In this document: piece by piece, positions 1 to 8,223 of the stretch
Layout of the letters: every line of letters starts with the position of its first letter
How positions within the stretch are numbered: position 1 is the stretch's first letter
Assembly: GCF_016919005.1 (NCBI RefSeq)
Contig: NZ_JAFFQE010000012.1
Coordinates: 1-64,000, forward strand
DNA length: 64,000 nucleotides
Direction of reading: 5' to 3'
Source: Desulfopila inferna
GTDB taxonomy: Bacteria > Desulfobacterota > Desulfobulbia > Desulfobulbales > Desulfocapsaceae
Program-made: the position numbers and the translations under genes
The notes under the pieces: model-generated
Told to the model about the DNA's origin: nothing
Seen by the model: the letters and a program-made list of their open reading frames with translations, nothing else
Database searches by the model: none

Positions 1-1
1 T

Positions 2-544
2 GATGTCTTCGGCGAGGTGCTGGCGGGAGATTTGGATAAAAACCCCTATACCTTCACCGGCAAGCGCTTTGACAGCGAAAGCGAGCTCTATCACTTTCAT
101 TTCCGGCAATATGACGCTATGGTGGGGGTGTGGACTACTCCTGATCCGATTGGTATTTTTGGTGGAGTAAATTTATACTCGTATGTCCAAAATAATCCGG
201 TTAACTTCGTGGATGTCTTTGGGTTGCATACAGGAGGGGATAATGGACCTGGGGGAGATCCTGAAGGAAATGAAATGCCAGATGGTTCGACTGTTGGTGA
301 TATAGGCCAGTCTGATAGCGATACCAACTGGGGACGGGTAGGGTTGGCTGTTATTAGCGTTCTTGAAGGTCTCCAAACATTTGGCATAGCAGTGGCTGGA
401 ACAATAGCTGGTTTTTTTGCTGGCGGTCCAAGTGTCGGAGTAGGCGTAGGGATTGCCATGACACCAGTTGCTGCGGTTGGTTATTTTAAAATCTCACATG
501 GTATTCATGACTTAAAAGATGAGCTACAAAAGAGTTGTGAATAA
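2..544 (+). CDS. RHS-repeat protein, C-terminal part (runs off left edge)
   Basis: The reading frame is open to the left edge, so this is only the last 180 residues of a larger RHS/YD-repeat protein; the internal GTG at 17 is not a likely start. It shows the RHS core hallmark: a YTFTGKRFD stretch, then DPIGIFGGVNLYSYVQNNP and DVFGL. Everything after DVFGL (about 105 residues) is a separate tip: first a Gly/Asp-rich acidic linker, then a glycine-rich hydrophobic stretch (FGIAVAGTIAGFFAGG and VGVGVGIAMTPVAAVGYF) and a charged end. In polymorphic RHS toxins the variable tip after this motif is the effector. Here it resembles a membrane-inserting or pore-forming tip, not a recognisable nuclease; that function is inference. 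A small membrane gene follows 21 bp downstream. Confidence 0.85.
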   Translation, partial: DVFGEVLAGDLDKNPYTFTGKRFDSESELYHFHFRQYDAMVGVWTTPDPIGIFGGVNLYSYVQNNPVNFVDVFGLHTGGDNGPGGDPEGNEMPDGSTVGDIGQSDSDTNWGRVGLAVISVLEGLQTFGIAVAGTIAGFFAGGPSVGVGVGIAMTPVAAVGYFKISHGIHDLKDELQKSCE

Positions 545-565
545 AATATCTCATTTGTTTCTTAG

Positions 566-802
566 GTGAAAATGAACCATCCATTCTTAAAAAGACTGTT
601 TGCTCACTGCCTTTCTTTTATTGCAGCCTGCATTGGAGCTCAAATTAGTTTTCTTCCTTTTATTTTTTTTGCTGGAAGCTCTATTGCCAATAATTTGACA
701 AAATCATTTATGCTTATCATTCTAATTCTATTCGTTTGTTTTTCCCTTACAATAGCAATTATGATCTACGCAAAGATTTTGAAATCACTAGGTGATAAGT
801 AG
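566..802 (+). CDS. Small two-helix membrane protein, candidate immunity protein
   Basis: 78 residues starting GTG-AAA-ATG; the ATG at 572 is an alternative start. The protein is basic at the N-terminus and has two predicted membrane helices, around residues 14-36 (LSFIAACIGAQISFLPFIFF) and 45-70 (SFMLIILILFVCFSLTIAIM). I recognise no family. It lies 21 bp after an RHS toxin-like tip on the same strand, the usual place for a cognate immunity gene, and a membrane protein would suit a membrane-acting tip. The gene is real-looking in length and hydropathy, but the immunity role comes from position only. Confidence 0.5.
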   Translation: MKMNHPFLKRLFAHCLSFIAACIGAQISFLPFIFFAGSSIANNLTKSFMLIILILFVCFSLTIAIMIYAKILKSLGDK

Positions 803-819
803 CTGCATTTTAAGATGCG

Positions 820-1028
820 CTTAGCTTTTGCCCAAATTCCTTCTTCTAACCAGACGTTGACACACGACAACCTCTCTTCTTCTAGCCGTTTTGTCGACTC
901 ATGCAACTCACGCAAACGAGCCGAAGAATTGGAGGTCAGGCTAGGAGTCTGTCTGAGAAACTGGAAATAGGCATTAATCACGGGACAGGGGTCGAGTCTT
1001 TGCTTGACTCTTATTTTCTTGCGTGCAT
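820..1028 (-). pseudogene. Unrecognised minus-strand coding remnant between RHS pieces
   Basis: The minus strand carries an open frame reading like a charged helical protein (LRELHESTKRLEEERLS, then VNVWLEEGIWAKAKRI). It has no convincing start signal and joins the displaced RHS fragment abruptly near 1028. It may be a decayed mobile-element or accessory gene inserted among RHS cassettes. I could not assign a family, so this is a weak call. Confidence 0.2.
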
Positions 1029-1492
1029 TGGGCAACACAACCACCTTCATCTACAGCCCTACGGGCAAGCTGCTGGAGAAACACCAGCCCAACGGCACCG
1101 CCATCGCCTATACATACGACAGGCGCGACCGCGTGGTCAAGGAAGCCGCCGGCGACACCACTTTCAAATCCTATGCCTATGACAATGTCGGCAGAAAGAC
1201 CCTGATCACCAATGAATTGACCAGGGAGCAGCGCTATTATGATGCCCGCGGTATGCTGATAACCACCATTGATAAATTCATGGGACGGGTGGATTATCAA
1301 TACGATCTGATTGGCAACCGCACCCAGATGATCGATCCTGAAAACGGAGTATTCTCCTACAGTTATGACAAAGCTAACCGACTGATCACCTTCACCGACC
1401 CGGAAGGCGAAAAAACCAGTTATGAATATGATTCCATGGGCCGGGCCGTGTGGGGAACAAGCTGTCCATGGCCGATGAAGACGGTAAGCTAA
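1029..1492 (+). pseudogene. Displaced RHS/YD-repeat fragment, frameshifted
   Basis: The frame encodes several consecutive YD repeats (YSPTGKLLEKHQPNG, YTYDRRDRVVKEAAGD, YAYDNVGRKTLITNE, YQYDLIGNRTQMIDPENG, YSYDKANRLITFTDPEGE, YEYDSMGR). These belong to the middle of an RHS protein, yet they lie downstream of a complete RHS 3' end. There is no RBS or proper start; homology begins abruptly near 1029. At about 1450 the repeat sense moves into another frame (GNKLSMADEDGK), so the fragment is frameshifted and ends early. It is best read as an orphan RHS cassette left by recombination. Confidence 0.75.
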
Positions 1493-1526
1493 AAAACTCA
1501 ATTATGAAATCTGGAAAAATTTTGAT

Positions 1527-1571
1527 GTAAATGATAATCATTATTGACATCGCTATACAGCTGCTTATTTT
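1527..1571 (+). promoter_or_regulatory. Fur-box-like operator overlapping a sigma-70 promoter
   Basis: Positions 1527-1545 read GTAAATGATAATCATTATT, matching the classical 19-bp Fur consensus GATAATGATAATCATTATC at 16 of 19 positions. It overlaps TTGACA (1544-1549), which is 16 bp from TATTTT (1566-1571), so a repressor bound here would cover the -35 box. The next gene on this strand is the small zinc-ribbon protein at 1661. Confidence 0.65.
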
Positions 1572-1660
1572 GCTATGTAAGAGGAAGTATGCGGAGATAA
1601 AAAAAGCAGCCGATCTCCAGGGTACAGTAATGTAAGAAAATTTCGTAAGGAGTCCTTCTC

Positions 1661-1846
1661 ATGAGCGAAAAGAAAAAAACACACCCATGTCCGACATGCC
1701 AGGGAAAAAAGGTTATTGATGGTATTTGTGAGTCAAGTCCGGAATGGCCGGGGACCGAAAATGAAGATGGTGTAGTCTGTACGCCCGAAACGGAGTGTCC
1801 TACCTGCAAGGGAACGGGTGTTGAGGTTGTCGACGAGGAGAAATGA
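1661..1846 (+). CDS. Small DnaJ-like CxxC zinc-ribbon protein
   Basis: 61 residues with a good RBS (TAAGGAG) upstream. Two CPTC knuckles, residues 10-13 (CPTCQGKK) and 46-49 (CPTCKGTG), resemble the CxxCxGxG repeats of the DnaJ central domain, separated by an acidic loop with two more cysteines (23 and 40). A metal-binding, probably zinc, fold is likely. The Fur-like operator upstream suggests expression linked to iron state. No specific function is known to me. It is followed by the inverted repeat at 1858-1885. Confidence 0.6.
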   Translation: MSEKKKTHPCPTCQGKKVIDGICESSPEWPGTENEDGVVCTPETECPTCKGTGVEVVDEEK

Positions 1847-1857
1847 CCGCAGTTCCG

Positions 1858-1885
1858 AGGCCTCCGTTTGTCTAAATGGAGGCCT
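1858..1885. repeat. Inverted repeat between convergent genes
   Basis: AGGCCTCC, a 12-nt loop, then GGAGGCCT. The arms pair perfectly over 8 bp. It lies between the 3' ends of the zinc-ribbon gene and nifB. No T-run follows on either strand, so it is at best a weak or factor-assisted terminator. Confidence 0.4.
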
Positions 1886-1904
1886 TGGAATCACCCTTAC
1901 CTGT

Positions 1905-3179
1905 TTATAGACACCCACCTCCCGATCCGCTGCAGATGCTTTTGGTGAACGAGTGTTTCCTGCCTCTGAGTTGCTTAGTTTCATAATCGCCGTATACTGC
2001 CGGCAATCCTTCTTCGATTAAACCCGCAGCCGTGATAGTTCTAATCCCGGATTTAGTGAGGACATCGCAGGGCGTCTGCCCCGCGCCGCTGGAGAGAACA
2101 GCTCTGCAGTCTCCAAGAATTACCGCAAGCCGATGCCAGCGTTGCAGTCCGTCTCCCGGTTGTGGTGCTTTTCGCTTCTCTACCTGTCTGAAGCCTGTCG
2201 ATGTCTTTTCCCATATATAAAAGTGCCTTGCCTCTCCCAAATGAAGGTTGACGAGTACGCCCTCTCTGCTTGCCACCGCAACATGCAGACGCTGTTTCGA
2301 GGGCATGCCCGGCAGAGTTGAGCAGGTGTTCAGGCAGCTTCTGAATTCCTCGGTCCTGTCAGCATCCAGCAGGCCGACGGCATCGGCTCTGCAGCGGGTG
2401 CAGTGGCGCATCTGTGGAAGATATTTCTCACAGGCTGTGCGCAACTCTTCCATCATTTTGCTGCCAGGCTGTATGATTCCGGCAAAGGGGGTGTTGACAT
2501 TGGGAAACATGGCCATGCAGTTAAACAGATCAACCCCTATTGCCTGCATTTTTTTAGCGACATCTTCAGCGTGATGATCATTTATACCCGGTATGATGAT
2601 ACAGTTAACTTTTACCGTAATATTGTGCTGTTTCAGTTTCCCTATAGCACTCAGTTGTCTGCTGAGAAGTATCTCGGCAGCCTTTCTTCCCCGGTAGATA
2701 ATTTTACCCACCCGTATCCATGAATAGATATTCTTGCCGATTTCAGGGTCGAGTGCACACACGGTAATTGTGACGTGTGAGACCTTGAGTTCGGCCAGTT
2801 CGGCAATGTATGGTTCGATGGCCAGGCCGTTGGAAGATAGGCAAAGGATGATCTCCGGATGTTGGCGCTTGATCTGTCTGAGGGTTGCCATGGTCTCGGT
2901 GCCGTTGGCGAAGGGATCGCCTGGCCCGGCGATGCCCGCAACAGTGATTCGCGGCTCAATTTCCAAAACTTTGTCGATGTAAATGCCGGCTTGTGCAGGA
3001 TTAAGGACGGTACTGGTCACTCCCGGCCGCGATTCATTGACGCAGTCATATTTTCGGTCGCAGAAATTACATTTGATATTGCACTGCGGGGCAACGGGTA
3101 GATGAACTCGGCCATATTTCCCCTTGGCTTCTGGATTGAAGCAGGGATGCTTGTGGAAATCATTTTCAGGGAATCTCAT
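1905..3179 (-). CDS. nifB: FeMo-cofactor biosynthesis radical SAM protein NifB
   Basis: 424 residues. NifB uses SAM to fuse two [4Fe-4S] clusters into the 8Fe NifB-co precursor of FeMo-co. The radical-SAM cysteines are C33, C37 and C40 (CNIKCNFC), within the family motif VHLPVAPQ. HPCF at residues 11-14 and the later CTRCRADAVGLL segment are conserved NifB features thought to hold the precursor clusters. Residues from about 295 form a NafY/NifX-like cofactor-binding domain (VAVASREG, LHLGEARHF). The tail ends in a CSGSGGGC stretch. The gene lies 65 bp downstream of nifN on the same strand with no separate sigma-54 site visible, so it is probably cotranscribed with nifEN. Confidence 0.95.
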   Translation of the reverse strand: MRFPENDFHKHPCFNPEAKGKYGRVHLPVAPQCNIKCNFCDRKYDCVNESRPGVTSTVLNPAQAGIYIDKVLEIEPRITVAGIAGPGDPFANGTETMATLRQIKRQHPEIILCLSSNGLAIEPYIAELAELKVSHVTITVCALDPEIGKNIYSWIRVGKIIYRGRKAAEILLSRQLSAIGKLKQHNITVKVNCIIIPGINDHHAEDVAKKMQAIGVDLFNCMAMFPNVNTPFAGIIQPGSKMMEELRTACEKYLPQMRHCTRCRADAVGLLDADRTEEFRSCLNTCSTLPGMPSKQRLHVAVASREGVLVNLHLGEARHFYIWEKTSTGFRQVEKRKAPQPGDGLQRWHRLAVILGDCRAVLSSGAGQTPCDVLTKSGIRTITAAGLIEEGLPAVYGDYETKQLRGRKHSFTKSICSGSGGGCL

Positions 3180-3244
3180 AATTTCAAATCCTGTCGTAAA
3201 GAGTCATTGAAGTCGCCGGAACGGACCATGGAATCGCGAGTCCA

Positions 3245-4588
3245 TCACATATAGCTATATCCTACGGATGAAGAATCCTGTTTATGGGCTATGACGGTAT
3301 TGGTTATGGTATCGAAAAGCTGCTGAGCCCCGTGATAGCCGAGGTGGAGCAGGCGTTGACCGCCGACCCTGTCATGGATTGGAAATCCCACCCTGATCAA
3401 GGGGATATTTTCTTTCCGGGAAAAGGTATATCCTTTTGAATGTCCGATAAGAAGGTCTATATTAAGTGATTCCGACATTTCCTCAATATCCTGAAAATCG
3501 ACATCCTCCATCACCAGGGGCATCTTTCCGCCGATATTCCCGACAGCGGCAACAGCCTTCCTGAACCGGCCGCTTTTGCCGCCGCTGGCGCAGAGCACCG
3601 GCTCAATGCCGATCTCTGTAAGAAATGAGGTCAGCCCGACCACCAGATCTTCCTCTCCGTAAATGACGGCACGTTTGCCGAAAATATATTTGTGACCGTC
3701 TACCATGGAATCGATCAGGCGGCCGCGGCATGATCGGTATTTTTGCGGAACATCCTTGCCGCTAATCTTTTTAAGCAGGTCGAGAAAGATGTCTGTCTGG
3801 CGGATGCCGATGGGTAGTCCGCTGCGCAGGAGCGGCGTGTGGCGGCGTTCCTGTAGGAATTTTCCGGCAGTATGGTCGGGAAGGGTGGCGCCCAGTTCGA
3901 TTGTTGCTCTGGCGCCACCCATATTCCTGATCCTCTCAAGGGATGTACCGCCTTTGGGAATCAGGGGATAGTCATCGAGTGCCGGCCCATCCAGGGTATC
4001 AGAATAGTCTGGGAGCAGGGTGCAGTCGATTTGGTAATCGATAAAGATTTCTTTAAGATAGCGAATATCCGCCGGAGAGATGAAGCCCGAGAGTAGATTG
4101 ACCGTATCGTTGCCGGGTGCGACCGGGCAGAGCTGTTCAATCACCGAACTGACGGCCCCATGAAAACCTTCCATATGCGTTCCCGAATAGCTGGGGGTGG
4201 AGACATGGGCTAACTCGGGTGAGTTTTCACCGCCGAATTCCTGAGAATATTCCTTGAGAATGTGAGCGACATCATCGCCGATGGTCTCCGTAAGGCAGGT
4301 CGTGGCGACACCTATCAGGGCCGGGTGGTATTTTTCGGTGACATTCCTCAGGCCCAGCTTGAGGTTTGCTGCGCCACCGAAAACCGCATGTTTTTCTGCC
4401 AATGCGGAGGAGGCGATGTCGATGGGTTCATTGAAGTGACTGATGATGTAACGGCGCATATAGGTGGCACAGCCCTGAGAGCCGTGAAGGAACGGTACGC
4501 ATCCTTCTATGCCTCGAAAGGCCACCGCTGCACCCAGCGGCCGGCAGAGTTTGCAACCATTGGTGGTTGCCGTATAGTTCGCTGACAT
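3245..4588 (-). CDS. nifN: Nitrogenase cofactor scaffold subunit NifN
   Basis: 447 residues of the NifD/K/E/N superfamily. Early conserved elements are CKLCRPLGA, GIEGCVPFLHGSQGC and TTCLTETIGDD, the NifN/NifK pattern. NifEN is the scaffold on which NifB-co is matured to FeMo-co with molybdenum and homocitrate. The ATG overlaps the last base of the nifE stop codon (TAATG), so the two are translationally coupled and probably made in equal amounts. NifN is preferred over NifK because a clear NifK lies beside NifD elsewhere in the window, while this gene pairs with nifE and precedes nifB. Confidence 0.93.
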   Translation of the reverse strand: MSANYTATTNGCKLCRPLGAAVAFRGIEGCVPFLHGSQGCATYMRRYIISHFNEPIDIASSALAEKHAVFGGAANLKLGLRNVTEKYHPALIGVATTCLTETIGDDVAHILKEYSQEFGGENSPELAHVSTPSYSGTHMEGFHGAVSSVIEQLCPVAPGNDTVNLLSGFISPADIRYLKEIFIDYQIDCTLLPDYSDTLDGPALDDYPLIPKGGTSLERIRNMGGARATIELGATLPDHTAGKFLQERRHTPLLRSGLPIGIRQTDIFLDLLKKISGKDVPQKYRSCRGRLIDSMVDGHKYIFGKRAVIYGEEDLVVGLTSFLTEIGIEPVLCASGGKSGRFRKAVAAVGNIGGKMPLVMEDVDFQDIEEMSESLNIDLLIGHSKGYTFSRKENIPLIRVGFPIHDRVGGQRLLHLGYHGAQQLFDTITNTVIAHKQDSSSVGYSYM

Positions 4589-5943
4589 TATTTTTCCTCC
4601 CGTGAGCGTCTGGGGACAAAGTTCCAGACCGGACTCATCACCGATGAATAGACCTCGTAGGCAAAGTTGAGCATGCCCTGAAAGCCGGCAAGCATCTCCT
4701 TGCGTTCATGATTGTGGTCGCAGAAAGCGACCCCGAGTTTATAGGCAATAGGACGTTCCTTGACGCCGCCGACAAATAGATCTACCTCTTTTTCCTTGAG
4801 GAAATGAGAGAGTTCCAGTGGATTGGCGTCGTCGACGATGATGGTTCCGGCATCGGTGATCTGTTCGAGCTCGATATAATCCTCGGCGGTGCCTGTCTGC
4901 GAACCGACGAGGACGACATCCATGCCGATGAGCCTGAATGCCTTGACAAGGGAGAATGCTTTGAAGGCGCCGCCTACATAGATGGCGGCTTTTTTCCCTT
5001 GGAGAGCTGCCTTGTAGCGTCCCAGCTCCGGGGTGAGCTTAGCTATCTCTGATTTTATGAGCTTTGAGGCGTTTTCCAGAAGAGTCGGGTTGTTGAAATG
5101 CTCGGCCACGCCATAGAGAGCTTCCGCCATGTCCTCCACTCCGAAATAAGAGACCCTGATGGAGGGAATGCCGTACTTATCCTGCATCCAAGTGGCGAGA
5201 TCCATGGTGGCTCCCGAGCACTGCACCACGTTCAGGGCGGCCCCGTGGCATCTTTGTATATCGGCGATGCGCCCGTCTCCGGTGATGTTGGCGACAACCT
5301 CTATGCCGATTTTTTCAAAATAGTCACGGATCAGCCATATTTCTCCGGCGAGGTTGAAATCTCCCAGAATATTGATGGAATATTTTGAGATATTGGCGGT
5401 ATCGCCGGTGCCGACCAACTGGGCCATTGCCGTGCATGCGGCTTCATAGCCTGCTCGTTTGCTGCCTTTAAAGCCTTCGGATTGCACCGGCAGCACCGGA
5501 ATGCCCTTTTTTATGGTTGACCTTTTACAGACAGCGTCGATGTCGTCTCCTATCAGGCCGACGATGCAGGTTGAGTAGACGAAGACGCCTTTGGGCCGGT
5601 GCTTCTCGATAAGCTCGTCAAGAGCTCTTGCAAGTTTCTTCTCTCCGCCGAAAATGACATCGAGCTCCTGCAGATCAGTGGAGAAGGACATCCTGTACAG
5701 CTCGGGGCCCGATGAGAGGGCTCCGCGAATATCCCAGGTATAGACTGCGCAGCCGATGGGACCATGGACCAGATGCAGAGCATCGGCAATGGGATAGAGG
5801 ACAACACGGGAGCCGCAAAAAACGCAGGCTCTCTGGCTCACGGCGCCGGCAAGGCTGTCCTTGTTGCAGTCCATGCCGAAGGCATCCTCGCCCTTGCGGA
5901 GGATCTGGTGACGACGTTCTTCAAAAATTGCTGCTGCTTTCAT
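4588..5943 (-). CDS. nifE: Nitrogenase cofactor scaffold subunit NifE
   Basis: 451 residues. Homologous to NifD but with NifE features: CVFCGSRVVLYPIADA, then HGPIGCAVYTWD near residues 60-72, FGGEKKL, and STCIVGLIGDDID. It partners NifN as the FeMo-co assembly scaffold. The start is supported by an AAGGAT ribosome-binding site; a consensus sigma-54 promoter sits about 40 bp upstream. The gene heads a nifE-nifN-nifB unit separated from the structural genes by about 7 kb of other genes. Confidence 0.94.
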   Translation of the reverse strand: MKAAAIFEERRHQILRKGEDAFGMDCNKDSLAGAVSQRACVFCGSRVVLYPIADALHLVHGPIGCAVYTWDIRGALSSGPELYRMSFSTDLQELDVIFGGEKKLARALDELIEKHRPKGVFVYSTCIVGLIGDDIDAVCKRSTIKKGIPVLPVQSEGFKGSKRAGYEAACTAMAQLVGTGDTANISKYSINILGDFNLAGEIWLIRDYFEKIGIEVVANITGDGRIADIQRCHGAALNVVQCSGATMDLATWMQDKYGIPSIRVSYFGVEDMAEALYGVAEHFNNPTLLENASKLIKSEIAKLTPELGRYKAALQGKKAAIYVGGAFKAFSLVKAFRLIGMDVVLVGSQTGTAEDYIELEQITDAGTIIVDDANPLELSHFLKEKEVDLFVGGVKERPIAYKLGVAFCDHNHERKEMLAGFQGMLNFAYEVYSSVMSPVWNFVPRRSREEK

Positions 5944-5984
5944 GGCTTATCCTTGTCTGAATGCTTGATGGTCTGCAGATATTC

Positions 5985-6000
5985 AGCAAGCACTGTGCCA
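5985..6000 (-). promoter_or_regulatory. Sigma-54 promoter of nifENB
   Basis: On the minus strand: TGGCAC-AGTGC-TTGCT, a full match to the -24/-12 consensus TGGCAC-N5-TTGCW with correct spacing. It lies 42 bp before the nifE start. I did not find a clear TGT-N10-ACA NifA site upstream. Confidence 0.88.
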
Positions 6001-6331
6001 GAAAAGTAATGCGCAATAAAACTTGTGAACATAAATATTTACGTCCGAGGCGGGCTGCTGTGCTGAAGGCTGTTGAGGGAAACTGGTCGGAAAAGCTACG
6101 AAAATGAAGAACAGGAACCAATTTGTAGATTGGAGGTCGATCCTGTCAGGTATTTAATATTTTTATGGTAAAGATGAACGATGGAAAATGATCGTTGATT
6201 TACTATAACTTGAGAATAATAATCTCTGGCAATTTTTTGATTAAGAGTGAAGATCTGAAAGAAAAGTCAATGGATGCCGAAAAAAACAAAGGTTCTCTTC
6301 TGATAACGTTTCAGATAAGGTCGGAACTCCC
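6001..6331. other. Gene-free stretch upstream of nifE
   Basis: About 330 bp between the nifE promoter and a decayed GNAT gene. It is AT-rich and I see no supported gene, tRNA or strong hairpin. It would hold any upstream activator sites for nifE. Confidence 0.5.
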
Positions 6332-6809
6332 ATGAATGGTGCATTGAATCTCCATATTAATCAAGACCCAGGAGGTGCCGGCCGTGGGCGCGCTGATTCG
6401 GGATACTATCGCCGCATCCTATGTGGTCGTTTATCCTCCGCGAGCTATCGAATTTTTCCTGAATTATCATACTGACGATTCAATTTCCCGTCGAAATGAG
6501 TCGGGAGTAGTTATAGTGGCGGAATGGGGTAGTGAAATCGTTGCTACAGGATCGGAAAGGAGATTACCGCCGGTTCGTCAGGGCGAATCTTCAGGTAAAG
6601 AATATCGGTAATCTTGTGATGAACTGGCTGGATGCATACGCTGCCGAGTATGGGCATGACTGCTCGAATTAAGCGTCTCTCTGCCGTCGCGGGGTTTCTA
6701 TGAAAAAAAAGGATACACAATCACAAGGTCGTCCCGGATTGATGTAGGGATGGAACAAGCCCTCAAGTATTGGGAGGGCTTTAAACTGCTCGGAAAAAGC
6801 AGAACATGA
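6332..6809 (+). pseudogene. GNAT N-acetyltransferase pseudogene
   Basis: GNAT-like sequence is spread over several frames. ATG at 6332 begins MNGALNLHI. From about 6363 another frame reads KTQEVPAVGALIRDTIAASY through VVVYPPRAIEFFLNY and VVIVAEWGSEIVATGS. After about 6555 the sense shifts again to VKNIGNLVMNWLDAYAAEYG, and from about 6672 to SVSLPSRGFYEKKGYTIT and ALKYWEGFKLLGKSRT. Together they form one acetyltransferase ending in the usual RGFYEKKGY motif. At least two frameshifts are needed, probably three, plus a TAA in one frame, so the gene is inactive unless there are sequencing errors. Confidence 0.75.
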
Positions 6810-6981
6810 GTTTGAAGACCTTGAAAATCCTCACGAAGAATTCGGGATTGAGTGCGTTCAAATGCACTTTAAACCGCGCAGGGACCCAATAGCTCTTCGA
6901 TGCAGCCACTGAGCAGTTGGGCGGCAAAAACCCCGATTTTCATCAGGGCTCATTCACCTGCTGAGCAGCTTATCCAGCCAG

Positions 6982-7179
6982 TTAATGGCTCTCTAGAAAT
7001 CGATCGGCCTCCTGCTGGGCTTTCTGCTTCTCGTATCCATATTTCTCCTGCAGTTTCCCGACCATTTTATCGTAATTGCCGTCAATCTGATCGAGTTCAT
7101 CGTCGGTGAGCTTACCCCACTGGATTTTTGCCTCACCTTTCAGCTGGTTCCATTTGCCTTTCATAGTGTCTTTATTCAT
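6982..7179 (-). CDS. CsbD-like stress protein
   Basis: 65 residues: MNKDTMKGKWNQLKGEAK, then IQWGKLTDDELDQIDGN and a YEKQKAQQEADRF end. This is the CsbD family pattern of small, hydrophilic, stress-induced proteins of unknown biochemical role. The start at 7179 is chosen because GGAG precedes it at good spacing; the upstream ATG at 7200 would add seven residues without an RBS. It is monocistronic. Confidence 0.85.
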   Translation of the reverse strand: MNKDTMKGKWNQLKGEAKIQWGKLTDDELDQIDGNYDKMVGKLQEKYGYEKQKAQQEADRFLESH

Positions 7180-8223
7180 GGTTTCACTCCGTTTGTTCAT
7201 TGTTGATGGTTATGAGTCTTGGTGCCGGTGAGCACCGAAAACTCTGACAATGGATATTTTGCAGATATTTTTGTATTCGGCTCGTTAATTGAAAGCTGGG
7301 GTCGCCGTTCACTCTGTTTGTGTGGCAGAGGCACCGATCAACTGCTGTACTGGTATTAATGCAAAATGCGTTCCTGCTGTCTGAGATGCAGTTGTGTGGC
7401 AAACGGCGACCTTCTGCTGTCAATGAGCCTGACGATACATTGATTCGTTTCTGTGGGATAGTGATAGCGCAGAGAAGAATGAGAACAGAGTGTTAACGAT
7501 GCTGGATATGAATTCAGCTCAAAATACAGTACCGGAATGGGAGAAGGGAAGAATAGGCAAGACGTAACGCTGCCGGCATACCATTAGATATGTTGAAAGA
7601 GCGGCGGCATCGGATACTCGTCCGGGTACACCGGACACAGCTGCATGGGATCGAACTCCTGATGATTGGTTTCCCCCAGGATCTCCAGGATATTCTTTAT
7701 ATATCATTAATGTGGAGCGGGATTTCAATACTGCAGGTGAGGACTAACCCGTCCTCCCGCATGTCATTCCCGAGAAGAAACCGGCAGCAAAAAGGTTCGA
7801 GCGTCGTCGTTCTGCCACCGTCATTCCTGTCGCCTGCCGATAGCAGAAGCATCATAGAGATTGCCAGTGGGATCAGTTCCGCAGTCGATGCGGCAGGGCA
7901 GCCACGCAGACATCCATGCTAAGTTGCAAAGGGAATTTCCCGTTAACCCACGAGTGTACTTCCAATCACCTCACTTTTGGGTGTATAATAATTTCAGATA
8001 ACATCTCTTAATTGATAGACTCGTAAAAATCCCTTACCCTTGGAGTCTGTTTTTTAGACAAGAAATTGGAAAGTATCTTAAAAGTAACAAGAGCCGAGTA
8101 AAGATTTGAGTGCTCCGCTGGCAACCCCGATCTTCAAGAGCTGAACTTTTGTGTTTCACGAATCTGGATTTTCGAAGAGCTGAAGCATAATCCGAACCCA
8201 AGGCTTACACAAAAAAAGCAGAT
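7180..8223. other. Long stretch without a supported gene
   Basis: About 1 kb. Several short open frames exist on both strands, but none has a credible RBS, domain pattern or natural composition. The part at 7590-7920 has a slightly protein-like plus frame (SPADSRSIIEIASGIS) that could be a remnant. AT-rich DNA at 7970-8220 probably holds the promoter of the DUF2254 gene. No tRNA or CRISPR seen. Confidence 0.45.

Noticed and set aside
6375-6611. Intact short gene for a GNAT fragment
   Set aside because: Homology continues past the stop in other frames, so it is part of a pseudogene and not a short gene.
7590-7922. Possible 110-residue plus-strand gene
   Set aside because: No RBS, no recognised domain, unnatural composition.
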